Origin: Gigaspora margarita
Lineage: Eukaryota; Glomeromycota; Glomeromycetes; Diversisporales; Gigasporaceae
Length of the DNA stretch: 64,000 nt
Direction of reading: 5' to 3'
Assembly (NCBI GenBank): GCA_009809945.1
Contig: WTPW01000018.1
Span: 524,074-588,073, forward strand
A model generated the notes under the pieces. That model made no database searches. It was not told the origin of the DNA and saw only the letters and a program-made list of their open reading frames with translations. Below are positions 21,010-32,204 of this stretch, one piece after another. Each line of letters starts with the position of its first letter. Within the stretch, counting starts at the first letter, position 1. The position numbers and the translations under genes were made by a program.

Positions 21010-21870
21010 ATATGGAAGAACTGCTCACAGAATATAATGAACTTTTTGCCTAGACCTTCCAAGAGTTAGGTCGAAACAATTTGGTCACCCATACTATTCA
21101 GACCAACAATGTTCAACCTATTAGGTAGCGGTATTACCAGACCTCCCCAAAGAAATGAGAATTTTAAGAGAAGAAATAGACCAAATGTTGTATAATGAGA
21201 TTATTATACTATCGCGAAGTCCTTGGGCCTTTCCCATAGTTTTGTTAAGCAAAAGGACAAGACCTGCTTCTGCATTGACTATCGATGACTTAATTCTATT
21301 ACAAAAAAAAGGCAGTTATTCTCTTCCTCGTATTGATGATCTTTTAGGCACTCTTCGACATTCATCCTAGTACACAACCCTTGATCTTGCTAGCGGTTAT
21401 TGGCAGATTGAAATGAATCCAAAAAATAAAAAAAAAGGCTTTCATTTCTCAATTCAGAACTTTTGAATTTAATGTAATACCTTTCAGCCTTACTAATGCC
21501 CCTGCGACCTTCTAGCGACTTATGGACCAAATTTTTTATGATATCATCAGAAAATTCGTGATCGTTTACTTGGATGACCTTAATATTTTTTTTTATCCTT
21601 TCTTGAACATATCAACCACTTGCAGAAGGTGTTTGACTGACTTCATATGACAGGATTAAAGTTAAACCCTAAGAAGTGTCACTTCACTAAACAAGAGCTC
21701 CACTTTCTTGGTTACATTGTTAACAATAAAAGTATTTTAACAGATCCTTGAAAGGTGGAAGTTGTCAAGAATTTTTCTACCTCCAATAATTTTTGGCAGT
21801 TACGTAGATTTTTAGGACTAGCATCCTACTATCGCCAGTTCATAAGAGACTTCTCTAAAATTGCTGCCCC
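21010..21870 (+). pseudogene. Reverse transcriptase remnant (Ty3 type)
   Basis: Motifs in order: ILREEIDQML (fingers) near 21160, PWAFPIVLL near 21223, TLDLASGYWQIEM near 21377-21420, the catalytic YLDD at 21567-21578, and HFLGYIV then RRFLGLASYYR near 21700-21840. It copied the element's RNA into DNA. Stops include TAG at 21368-21370 and 21513-21515 and TGA at 21749-21751. In family members these positions hold Q, Q and R, so each is a single C-to-T change. Confidence 0.88.
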
Positions 21871-22300
21871 TTGTATGAACTGTTAAAGAAGAAGACCAAA
21901 TACATATGGACCGAAGTTCAGAAAAATGCTTTCCATTTTCTCAAGGAGAAGCTTGTCACTGCTTCCATCTTAGCTTATCCAGGTTTTTTGAAGGAATTTT
22001 TGCTTTTTACTGATGCCTCTAGTATGGCTCTCAGTGCCATTCTTTTCCAGAAAGATTCTCAAGAAGGAGAGAGGGTAGTTCATTATACTAGTAGGTCTTT
22101 GACTAAAGCTGAAAAAAATTATTCTGTCACTAAGCAAGAATGTCTTGTGGCCATATGGGTAATTTCTTATTTCCATCAATACCTCTACAGGACTAGCTTC
22201 ATCCTAATTATGGATTATTCGGCCTTAAAATTGATAATGAATCATCGATTACCAAAGAGACACTTGGCTCAGTGAATTTTATTATTACAAGTGTATAAAT
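21871..22300 (+). pseudogene. RNase H remnant of the Ty3-type element
   Basis: A 134-residue open stretch follows RT in the usual place: LLFTDASSMALSAILFQ (first acidic residue), then NYSVTKQECLVAIW (Glu) and FILIMDYSALKLIMN (third acid). It would have removed the RNA strand during replication. It ends with TGA at 22273-22275 where relatives have Trp (HLAQ-W), a G-to-A type change. Confidence 0.85.
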
Positions 22301-22589
22301 TTGAGGCTATGCATCGTCCAGGCACTCAGCATACAAATGTCAATGACTTTCACATCTTGTTAAGACTCCTGAAAAAGACCCTAAACCTTGCTCCCGCTGC
22401 TTCCAGAAATTATACCCACCAATCTACCATACTCTAACGATACTAATTTATTTTACTTTGATCATAAATTAAGTTCTATTGAATCCTTCCAATTCTGACT
22501 AGCTCGATTTTACTTTACTATATCAACCATTTTCGTAATATATACCAAATTTCTAAGACTTCTTCTAATATTTATATTTACTTATTTAA

Positions 22590-23880
22590 CCATGGACCCC
22601 ATACAATATCAAAGTTTTATTAATTATTTGACTGATCCTGCTTACAGGGACTCCCTTCCGCTAAAACACCAAAAACTTTTAAAACAATGGACTTGCCATT
22701 TTACTGTCCTTCAACAAAAATTGTATAAAAAACATCGTGCACTATCTCACTAACTTTTAAAAATCTTACTACCTTCTGAAATTGAACCTGTTTTGTTTAG
22801 CATGCACTCAGACCTCTATCTGAACACTTTAATGCCCTGTTCACACTCTAGAAAATTTTTGCTCAATATTTCTGGCCCCAGATGGGTGAAGCTGTCTGAA
22901 ATTTTGTCCGAGCATATAACATTTGCCAATGTAGAGAGTGATCTAAAACACATGAACTCTTATACCCATTCAAATTGGAAAGCCTTTTGATCATGTAGGA
23001 ATCGATATTGTTGGCCCTTGACTCCTACTAAATCTGGAAACTGATATATCGTGGTAGCTACTGAATATTTAATCTAATGGCCAGAGGCTCAAGCTCTGCC
23101 AGATGCTTTAGCTTCTTCAGTAGCATCCTTTTTTATCAAAGACATCATATGTCATCACGGGAGCCCACGTGAACTCCTTTCTGACCAAGGAAAACATTTT
23201 GCTAATTAACTCCTAGATTCTGTTTGTACCCAACTACAAGTTCACTACCAATATTCCTCCAGTTATCATCCTCAAACCAATGGATTGGTAGAGTGCTTTA
23301 ACCACACTCTTTGTCAAAGTGCATTATTTAGTTTTTAGAAGACTGGAACTATTCTTCCCCCCAGCTTTATTCACTTACTGAACCATCAAATACTCTATTA
23401 CCCGATATGAGCCTTTTTACCTTTTATACGAAAAAGAGGCCTTATTACTAGCTAAAATCAACAGATCTACTTCCAAAATCCCTCTTGTAATAAACAAGAG
23501 TTACAGGATGATATTTTACACCTGGTTGAATTGTTATTAGAAGATTTACTCCAGGCCCAGAACAATGCCCATGAAAAGACTACCCAGGCCCAGCAATGAC
23601 AGAAGGACCATCATGATAGCTGATATTGCATAAAGAGTTATTATATTGGTGATAAAGTACTCTAATTTTGGTCTTTCCTAGAAGAAACCTACAAAGAAAA
23701 ATTAGAAGAAAAGTGGGAAGGCCCCTTCTATATTTACAAAGTTATTGGTAATGGTACCTATAGATTACGAACCCTCGATAATAAGGTCCTGAAACAAAAA
23801 GTTCAAGAGAATTGACTCAAAAAGTACCAAGAATCAACCACGACAGATTCTGAAGTAAACCAATCCTTGCAGGAGCTCAG
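22590..23880 (+). pseudogene. Integrase remnant (D,D-35-E retained)
   Basis: The integrase core is readable through stops. HVGIDIVGP has its Asp codon at 23004-23006, LLSDQGKHF its Asp at 23183-23185, and GLVECFNHTL its Glu at 23291-23293. The last two are 36 codons apart, giving the exact D-35-E spacing. The C-terminal part (23640-23820) contains GDKVL and KWEGPFYIYKVIGNGTYRL, the usual chromo-adjacent barrel motif. At least eight stops and several shifts destroy it. Confidence 0.88.
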
Positions 23881-23896
23881 AAATTAAGAAGAAGAG
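23881..23896 (+). other. Polypurine tract
   Basis: AAATTAAGAAGAAGAG directly precedes the 3' LTR, the expected plus-strand primer position. Confidence 0.75.
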
Positions 23897-25422
23897 TGTT
23901 ATCATGTGATAACAATTTTTTTGACCCCTGCTAACTGAATTTTTTATATTTCGCCCTTGCCGATTAACCGATCGTTACCGTATTGATCACTCTTGAACTT
24001 TCTTTTAATTGTACTTCAGTACTACTTTTTTTTTATTATCTTTCTTTATTTATCTCTTCAATCTATCATTTTCTTATTTCTCTTATTACTTAATCATGCT
24101 GCATGGATGGATTAAGTGAGCCCTGGCTTTATATAATCCTTTAACGAATCAGTCCTTTAATCTCTTATCATGTAATAGTCACAACATGTAAAACAATTCT
24201 GTATGAATTAAATTTGCTTCCTCTAAGGACGAATGCAATTGAAGCATTTAAATATTACCAAATCACCCCTCCCTGCAAAAGGGAATTACATGGTTAGAAA
24301 TTTATAGAAAAGGTGAATGCACTTGAAGTATTCAATTATTACCGCTCTGTTTTTAGCAAATAGAGAGCTATACGATTTGATTCAATGAATATTGTCATAA
24401 AATTATATCTGTATTAAGTTTAAGGATAACAGACTGCAAACATCTGACAAATAGACTAGTTTAAATTATTTATATATAATGATTATGTATATAAAGCCTA
24501 GGAATTTGCTTTAATAAAGTTTCTTTAGACTCTATCTGAATCATAAACTGAAATTATAAGTTAGTAGGCATTTCAAAGCCAAAGGAAACTTATTTACCAA
24601 TTCGGATAAGATCAGCACTATAGCTATATTATTACTATATTTGGAATTGGAAATAAACAAATATATAAACAATATATTAGTAAATCTGTTTTAGGCCTAA
24701 TAAAAAGTTTTTTATACTAAATAAATATTATTTTTGGCTCTAAGTAAAGGTGTAGAACAGGTTCTTGTGCGTCTACTACCAAAATTTCATTAAAATCAAA
24801 CTTTTAGATAAGAAGATATGAGTAAAAACGTCTTTAGAATTCTTTAAATCATATAAAAATTTTATATATACAGGCCTGATTCAGATTTTGTACTACCTTG
24901 TTTATATATTTGTTTTGCCCCAATTCTAAATATAGAAATAGTGCTGATCTTATCCAGATTGGCAATTATAAACCTTTGTTGTGTATCATCGAATTCTCAC
25001 ATTGTTTGCTTGTTGTTATTTTTTATTAATTGCTTACTTCAACACATTATTGATCTGAGCATCATTAGATAAATTAATTGATTACATTGTTTGATATATA
25101 TATAATTGATCCCTTAAGTTAATAACTCTATCATTCATCTGAAATGCTGATTCATTCAAGCCTTATATTGAAATATCAGCCTAATTACTACCTCCATCCC
25201 TCTATAAAACTGAATTGACTACATTAACCCTAATAACCTAATTATCACTCTACTATCCACTTAAGCCCCCAATATCCAATTTCTTTTATACTGAGTGCCC
25301 AATCGGCATAATTCTCCCTTGTTTTAACATCCCAATATCTTTACTTTATTGTTACCTTTAGTTCACTATCGCTGACTAAATCTGGTCCTTAATCTAACGC
25401 TTTTCCATTTTCAATAGTAATA
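23897..25422 (+). repeat. 3' LTR, with a 371-bp insertion
   Basis: Starts TGTTATCATGTGATAACA, one CpG-to-TpG change away from the palindrome in the 5' LTR, and ends ATAGTAATA. Without the inserted MITE and its target copy it is about 1151 bases, the same as the 5' LTR. TATA-like and poly-A region sequences line up with 9640-9760. Confidence 0.9.
24595..24965. mobile_element. 371-bp MITE in the 3' LTR
   Basis: Imperfect terminal inverted repeats of about 70 bases share ATAAGATCAGCACTAT and AACAAATATATAAAC on the two sides. It is flanked by TTAT at 24591-24594 and 24966-24969. The 5' LTR has the empty site AACTTATAAACC. The exact end could shift by a base or two. No coding potential. Confidence 0.8.
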
Positions 25423-25534
25423 CCAGAATATTTTCTGTTTCATCTGGTAAATTATCTAACTCACCGAAAACTATATCAATATTTTCGAATCTTCAGTCTA
25501 GAGACAGTGATATAGTCTCCAGAGAGTTAGGCTA

Positions 25535-26275
25535 TGCAAAGTTGAGTTTTTCGTTTTGCATTACATGGAATCTTAAAACTTGGGTTGGTCAGGTTTTCTT
25601 TTTTTTGTTTTTTTTTTTAATTTACTGAATAATGTTCACATCTAAGGCCACGCAAAGTTAATTTTTCATTTTGCATAACCCGCAGACCCAATTTTTCAAA
25701 AAAAAATTTTTTTAAATTCCTATTGTGCCAATTATTCTATTTTTGCATTTAATTTTTTTTCTGGTGGCACTCAATGATGACTTTAATTTTCTGTAATTAC
25801 CTAGTAGGCATGATAAAAAAAAGACAAAAATTTCTGATTTCATATTATGCAAACCGAAGAATTAACTTTGTATAACCTTATATGTGAATATGAGTTAATT
25901 TAGACTACATAAAGTTAATTTTAAAAAAATATATCTAACCCGCTGACTGGAATTTTGAAACACCAGGTTATGCAAAACAAAAAATTAGCTTTGCGTGGCC
26001 TAAGGTTATACAAGGTTAATNTTTCATTTTGTACAAGGAATCAAAAAATTGGATCAACAGTCATATTTTTTTCTTTAGTCCTATCAGGAATTATGGAAAT
26101 TAAGGTCACTATCGGGTGATACCGGATGAGAATAGCAAGAAAAAATAAATGTCAAAAATCAAACAATTGGCACAATTGGGATCTAAAAAAAATAATAATA
26201 ATTTAAATCAAAAATTTGAAAAAAATGGATTAGCGGATGATGCAAAACAAAAAATTGACTTCATATAGTCTTAAC
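25535..26275. mobile_element. Nested MITE complex with GCAAAGTTAATTTTTC ends
   Basis: An inner element (about 25644-26003) has ends of the type AAGGCCACGCAAAGTTAATT and the complement TTAGCTTTGCGTGGCCTAAG. A second copy (26004-26275) follows at once, and a half copy precedes it. The same composite, in the same order but without the inner element, is at 43970-44471. No coding potential. Confidence 0.65.
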
Positions 26276-26329
26276 TAGTCAATTAAATTTGTCAATTATA
26301 AATGGTCTCAACTATATTTTGTGATATTG

Positions 26330-26400
26330 TGCCACTTTCATATTTTATTTTTTGGTTAACATTCGGCAGCATAGCCACCACATGATAATGTGCTAGTTAA
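26330..26400. repeat. Short dispersed repeat (CCACATGATAATGTG)
   Basis: A 70-base block containing GGTTAACATTCGGCAG and CCACATGATAATGTGCTAG recurs, diverged, at about 33200-33255. It holds a small palindrome (CACATGAT.ATGTG). Confidence 0.6.
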
Positions 26401-26430
26401 TATAACTAAATTGTGATTTTTTTAATCATA

Positions 26431-26836
26431 TAGTACACAACACTTAAAGACTACATTTGTCCCATTTTTAAAATTTAAAAATCTGAAGTTTTTATTTAAA
26501 AAGTTGATTTTTAATATTTTTAAAGTTGCTTAAATTTGATTGGCCAAATTTCCTATATTTTGATTGGTTAAAATTTTTTAAAAATTTATTATATAAATTC
26601 AAAACAATTTGATAGGTTATTTGTTATAATGTGTCCCATTTTTGACTTTTTTTATATGTTATCATATAAAAATACTATATTTTTAAAGCTATTTATTTTA
26701 ATAAGTTAATATAATTTGTTAAAAACAAAGCTATAAATTAATTTAGCTAAAAATAGTGGCTTTCTTTTTTTGATATCCTTTTAGATCAAAAGTTATTAGT
26801 CTTCAAAATTTGTGTAGTCTTTAAGTGTTGTGCTTT
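26431..26836. mobile_element. MITE with GCACAACACTTAAAGACTAC ends
   Basis: Left end at 26433-26455 and right end at 26813-26833 are complementary for about 21 bases. The interior is AT-rich with no frame. Target duplication not resolved. Confidence 0.6.
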
Positions 26837-27458
26837 TCCAGTGTGATCAAAATTTTTATACAAGGAATTTAGAAGATGTCTAAGGAATAATTAGAATTTT
26901 GTAAAGTTCGTATAGAGTACAACTAATTGATAATATATCAATGCATGGACATAAGGTAACCCAATAACTACAAACCATTTTAATAAATTTATCATTTCAA
27001 ATAGCTTTATAGATATGTAGAATTTTATTTAAGATGCAACAAACTCCATATTTTTGTCATTTTTGGAATTATAATACTATAATAGTTTCATTGTTAGAGG
27101 CAAATATAAGAAGTAAGAAATGACTTGAACAAATCTGTGTCAGCCATTCACAGAAGCCAAAATTCACAGAATCCTGCTATTTGTGGCAATTTAAATTTCA
27201 TACCAAAGTCAGAATATGAAACCTATATAGTGATAGTAGTCAATATTCGAAAAAATTAACTTTAGTTAGTTGATATAATGATCAACCAAAGTTGGCTAGT
27301 TGTAATAATAAGTGACTTGAAGAATAAAAGGAAATCCTCCTCAGTGATAAGAAGGTTCTTCAGGATCTCTTATGGCCAGTGATCTACTGAATATGTATAA
27401 TATATGACGATTAGCATAGTGGTCATTAAATCTGATTGGTCAATTATTTACTATATGA
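26837..27458. other. No feature seen
   Basis: AT-rich, no frame with motifs, no strong repeat. One short CAACCAAAGTTGGCTAGTTG-type inverted motif near 27250-27290. Confidence 0.4.
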
Positions 27459-28174
27459 GCTGATTTTGTTAATTGCTAATAATTCTTAATCTACTAATCT
27501 GTTTTGAATGATTTAACTACCAAAATGTTCATCTCAATGAGACAATTCTAATGAATCAAAATCATCAAAATCCAATTACAGAAACCTGAGATCATTTAAG
27601 TTTTGTGTAATTTTAATAAGAATTTTTAAAATACTATGTAAATATCTTTAATCTTGAATAATCTTGGATCTACTAGTCCGTTTTAGATGATTTAACTACC
27701 AAAATGTTTATCTCAGCAAGACGATTCTGATGAATCAAAATCATTAAAATCCAATCACAAGATCCTGAGATTGCTACAGATTTTTTAATTGTAAACAAAC
27801 TAATCAAACTGGTCAGGTGACTAGTTTGATTAGTTTGTTTACAATATAGAAACCTGTAGCGATCTTGCGATCCCATGTTGAATTTTAATGATTTTGGATT
27901 TATAAGAATTAGCTTGCTGAGATGAACATTTTGGTAGCTAAATCATCTAAAACGGACCAGTAGATCCAAAATTATTCAAGATTAAAGATGTTTACATAGT
28001 ATTTAAAAATTCTTATTAAAATTACACAAAACTTAAATAATCTCAGGTTCCTGTAATTGGATTTTGACACTTTTGGATTCATTAGAATCGTCTCATTGAG
28101 ACAAACATTTTGGTAGTTAAACCATTCAAAACAGATTAGTAGATTAAGAGTTATTAGTAATTAACAAAATTAGC
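27459..28174. repeat. Large foldback element, 716 bp
   Basis: Arms of about 350 bases are complementary about an axis at 27816-27817 (CAAACTGGTCAGGTGACTAG). The outer ends are GCTGATTTTGTTAATTGCT and its complement. Each arm holds two quasi-palindromic modules (CAAAATG...CATCTCA.TGAGA...) followed by AAAATCCAAT, the same design as the foldback in gag. Very little unpaired loop. No coding capacity. Confidence 0.85.
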
Positions 28175-29393
28175 CCTTATGTATATACTCTGCATATATC
28201 ATTTGACTTAGAACGAATTGTTGGCCACGAAAACTAATTGTTGAAAGAAACTGAATACATATTCAAAAACTACACCTTTTGCTTTATATACTTTCAAAAT
28301 AATCATGAAAATGGAGGAATAATCATGAGGGTTAGCTATATGATATTTTTTTAAATTTAGTCATTACTTATACATATATAAGAACTTCTAAATCAAAAGA
28401 AATAGTTTTTTTTGTAGTTAGATCTCTAGTATTCGAGTTTGTTTTCAAGATTATAGTACCTGTAGATTATACTTGTTAGACAAAGCTATAGATTTTAATA
28501 TTAATGAAAGTCGAAACTAGGTTTAACTTTTGTAATCTTAAATATAATAAAATAAAACTGAAAAGCCTGTCAAAACTATATGAAGAAAGGTTTGAGTTTC
28601 ATGTACTTTTTGCTTGCAGTTGTTTGCTATTTTTTTAATTTATTTATGTATATTAATTTAATTATTATTTTTTTTATTATTTATTGTTAGCAATTTAGCT
28701 TTGATATAAAGCTTTTCATACATGCATCTAATAGATCATTATTTAAAATTTAAGATATCGATGTTTTTTTAAATTTAATTGAATTATATGTATGGCAATG
28801 ACTATTCTCTAAAGTAATAGATTATTGTAATTAAAAAATTTAAAAAATGTGTCTTTTATTAATTAATACTGTTATATTTTGCGAAATATTTTACTTTGGG
28901 TTCATTTTAATAGAAACCTATTAGCCAATCAGATCTTGTAAATTCACAAAATAATCTCAAAAAAAACCAATCAGATTGAAAGCCCGCTATGCTATGATGA
29001 TTAGTATGGGGGACATTCGAATCTGATAGCTTCCAGGATCAACATTACACAAGTATTTATATAGTGTAGTATTGTAAAACCTGAATTTTCAAGTCTAAGC
29101 AAACTTAAAAAAAATATTAATATTGGTTCAACACTTTACTAGTAAACCAGTTTCATAGTGAGCATCTCTTCAAGAAATCTAGTTGCATTATATTGCATTA
29201 TGCAAATAAAAAGTAGATATATTGAGAGTTGAAGTACTATCTACCATATAATAAAGGATAATAAAAATATCTTGTACTACTTAATTTGTGAAGCTTAACA
29301 TTATTTTTCATTTTTTTTATTATTATTTAAGTAATCAACTTGTTTATTTTATTTGTAGGTTTTTGTAGACTGTTTTTGAAAGTTGTTTGTTCT
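28175..29393. other. No feature seen
   Basis: AT-rich non-coding DNA; no frame with recognisable motifs and no obvious repeat. Confidence 0.4.
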
Positions 29394-29396
29394 TTA

Positions 29397-29621
29397 GACC
29401 AGACCAATTTAATTCAGTAGTTTATATTACATTCTTCTTACAAAAGAGGGGAGAGGGAAGGGTGGTTCATATAGTAAAAATTTTCTGATTTGTTTCAAGA
29501 CTATATGAAAATTTTTTGAAATATTCCGTAGTCCTATGTATATTTAAATTTTTTTTACTATAAGGGAGGGGGGAGCTCTGAGGTGGGTAATTGTAAACCA
29601 CTGAATTAAATTGGTCTGGTC
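29397..29621. mobile_element. 225-bp MITE with GACCAGACC ends and TTA duplication
   Basis: Starts GACCAGACCAATTTAATTC and ends with the complement, paired for about 33 bases, flanked by TTA at 29394-29396 and 29622-29624. Two purine-rich runs (GAGGGGAGAGGGAAGGG and GGGAGGGGGGAG) lie inside. The three-base TTA duplication is PIF/Harbinger-like. Confidence 0.75.
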
Positions 29622-29624
29622 TTA

Positions 29625-31250
29625 GAAGATATTTGATTCAATATAAGTCATTTTATATATATGATAATATAGCTTTGTTAAATTATATAAAAAATATTAA
29701 TAAAGGATGTGTAACTTGTTACCAGAAACCTTTTTTAATTAAGTTCTTGCATTTGTAAGTTGTATTATAATTTGGACGAATAGTTTTATTCTTTACAATA
29801 ATAAGTTATTAAGGGTATTCAATTTTGCTTGATCCTTTTTACCAAAGATGGTTATGCTATGTAATGAGTTTGCTGTATAAGCTCATGTGGTGTAAGTATT
29901 CCTTACTATACACGGTTGGTAGTTTTACTGCTCACAGAAATTTGTGCTATATTTGTGCATTTGATTTTCAAAATAATTTTCTCGTAATATATAAAAAAGA
30001 AAATTTGCTTTTTGCATTTTTCTATACTAGTAAACTAGTATACTAGTATACGTATACATAAGTATACATATACTTATATGTATATGTATAATTGTACAAG
30101 TAGGAAGAGAAATAAAAAAAAAGTTCTCTATAAACTTTATAAAATAGGATCAGTGCTTATTAAACTAAGTCTTTTTATCAGTCTTATGAATATTCCGACC
30201 TATATAATTTATAACTTTGAATGTTATTTTTTTTATTTTTGTTTTTATTTCTTCAGATTTTTTATTGGCTTGATGAATTAATAATCTCTAATCTTCAAAG
30301 AAATAATAAAAAGCCTTAAACGAAGGATTCTTTTATTGGCTAAGTTTGTTCATTATAAACCTCATTTTGTTGTTTGTCATTATACATGATAACAGATTTA
30401 ATTTACTTAAGATCACTAAAAATTCTACTGTTTATAGACTGGGCTAGCCGATATTTCTTATGCCAATTTAGAATTTTGGAACCAGTTTGAATTCTCATAT
30501 TGATTATACAAATATATTGGATTTATGTGTAATCGTGTAAATTGTATGATGTTTGCGATCTAATAAGAAAATAATTTACATTAATTTTTAATTAAGTTAC
30601 ATGTTACCAGGAATTTCCAAGTTTGATTCTATATGATTATTTTTACTTACTACCAAGTGATTCCTGTTTTACACCTGTTTTACTTTTATCCTATAAAATA
30701 TCAAATTCTTACTAGCCACCATATTAATTCCTATTTTGCACCTGTTTATTTTGTATCCATCACAAGGATACGATTAACTTACTGATATTTACTGAATTTT
30801 ACAAGGGGGTCCCCAAACTTCGCATAAGATCTAGGCTGGCATTTAGCGCAATTTGTTAGCTTGTTCTATAGCAAAATTATTAGCTGGGCATTTTTACTTA
30901 ATGAATAGATATAATTTATTAGTAAAATTTTTTATGATCAGGGCAATATTGATCAATTCTGATCCAGCTAACCATGATTCTGATGCACTCCGAAGTATTC
31001 TGACTCAGAATTTTGGGGGTTGCTTCTGTATAAGTTGACAATTACCACATTTCACTAATGATTATTTACTGACAAGTTCATTTCACTGAGTCTATTTCAC
31101 TGAAGTTCATTTTATAGACTAAGTAATTTCAGTCATTATTGTTAGGATCAGGTTAGAATTATTGTTAGTGAAATGAGCTTTAGTAAAATAGGCTGTCTTT
31201 AAAATGAATTTGTTAGTAAAATAATAAAGTAATACGGATCATATCCTATC
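29625..31250. other. Non-coding AT-rich stretch
   Basis: No gene. At 30028-30088 there is a simple palindromic run of ACTAGTATAC/GTATAC words. Near 31070-31220 short degenerate repeats of TTTCACTGAAGTTCATTT occur on both strands. Confidence 0.45.
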
Positions 31251-31254
31251 TTAA

Positions 31255-32059
31255 TGGGTATCCATTAGCCATACTAAATTTAGTACAAAATACTTAATTT
31301 AGTACAGTTTTAAAAGCTAAATTTTGTAAAATTTTGATTATTAACTTCAAATTAAATTTACCCAATATGTAATCCTATATTTATAAAGTGTACTTGTTTA
31401 TTTAAACTTATAAAAGCTATATTAAAAAGTTTAAAAATTGTTTGCTACAAAAAGTGCAACCAAAAAATAACCAAAAACACTAAAAAAAAGTATTAAATTG
31501 TGAATAATAAAAAATTTTATTTAATAAAGCTTCCTTAAATTGTTAATATGTTATAAAGCTAGTTTTTCTGATACTAATGATAATAAAATCATTAAAATTG
31601 GTTCTGTAGATAAAAAGTTATATGTTATTTAATTTTGCTAATTTTTTATATGTTTTTCATATGTTTTATTATAAAAAAAACTACCTATTTTTAGACTGCA
31701 TCACAAAAAACATGCATAATTGAATTATTTTAAAAAACTATTATTTATTTTTTTTAACTATTCTAAAATCAAAGTTAGATCTAAAATAATTTAAATTTTA
31801 ATTTTTTTTTATTTTCTTATAAATTTTTATACAATATAGCTCTTTTAGAGCTGTACTAAATTAAGTACACAAAATTTGTACAAAATTCAAGAAGCTTAAG
31901 ATCAATTTATATAAAAGTTTTATTAATAAATACTGCTAAAATTTGGCATAATAAAAGTATTGGTTTTAATGTATATTTTAGCAAAATTTCAAATAAAATT
32001 TTAGTTTGTTATTGTAAAATGATTTTTTGAATTTGGTACAGAGGGCTAATGGATACCCA
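31255..32059. mobile_element. TTAA-flanked 805-bp non-autonomous element
   Basis: Ends are TGGGTATCCATTAGCC and its exact complement, flanked on both sides by TTAA (31251-31254, 32060-32063). Inside are further inverted motifs with ACTAAATTTAGTAC. TTAA targets are typical of piggyBac-type elements, but the end sequence is not the usual CCCTTTG type and TTAA is self-complementary, so assignment is uncertain. No transposase. Confidence 0.6.
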
Positions 32060-32204
32060 TTAATATTCAAAATGATGCCCAAACCTTGCATATATATGCA
32101 TAAACACTTGATATTTAAATCAGCTAACTTTAAAATAATTATGATTTTATCTGTTATGTTTACTTTGCAAATGTTAGATTAACTGAGATATACATATATT
32201 AGTG

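Larger units (their letters stand above)
9067..25422 (+). mobile_element. Ty3-type LTR retrotransposon, decayed, with nested insertions
   Basis: Complete element from TGTTA to TA(A/T)A, flanked by the 4-base target copies CCGG (9063-9066) and CCAG (25423-25426). Order is 5' LTR, primer site, gag with CCHC knuckle, protease, reverse transcriptase, RNase H, integrase, polypurine tract, 3' LTR. This RT-RH-IN order is diagnostic of the Ty3/Metaviridae-type class. About 8.6 kb of the 16.4 kb is later insertions. The coding frames have many stops and shifts, so it cannot move by itself. It is an endogenous fungal element. Confidence 0.93.
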
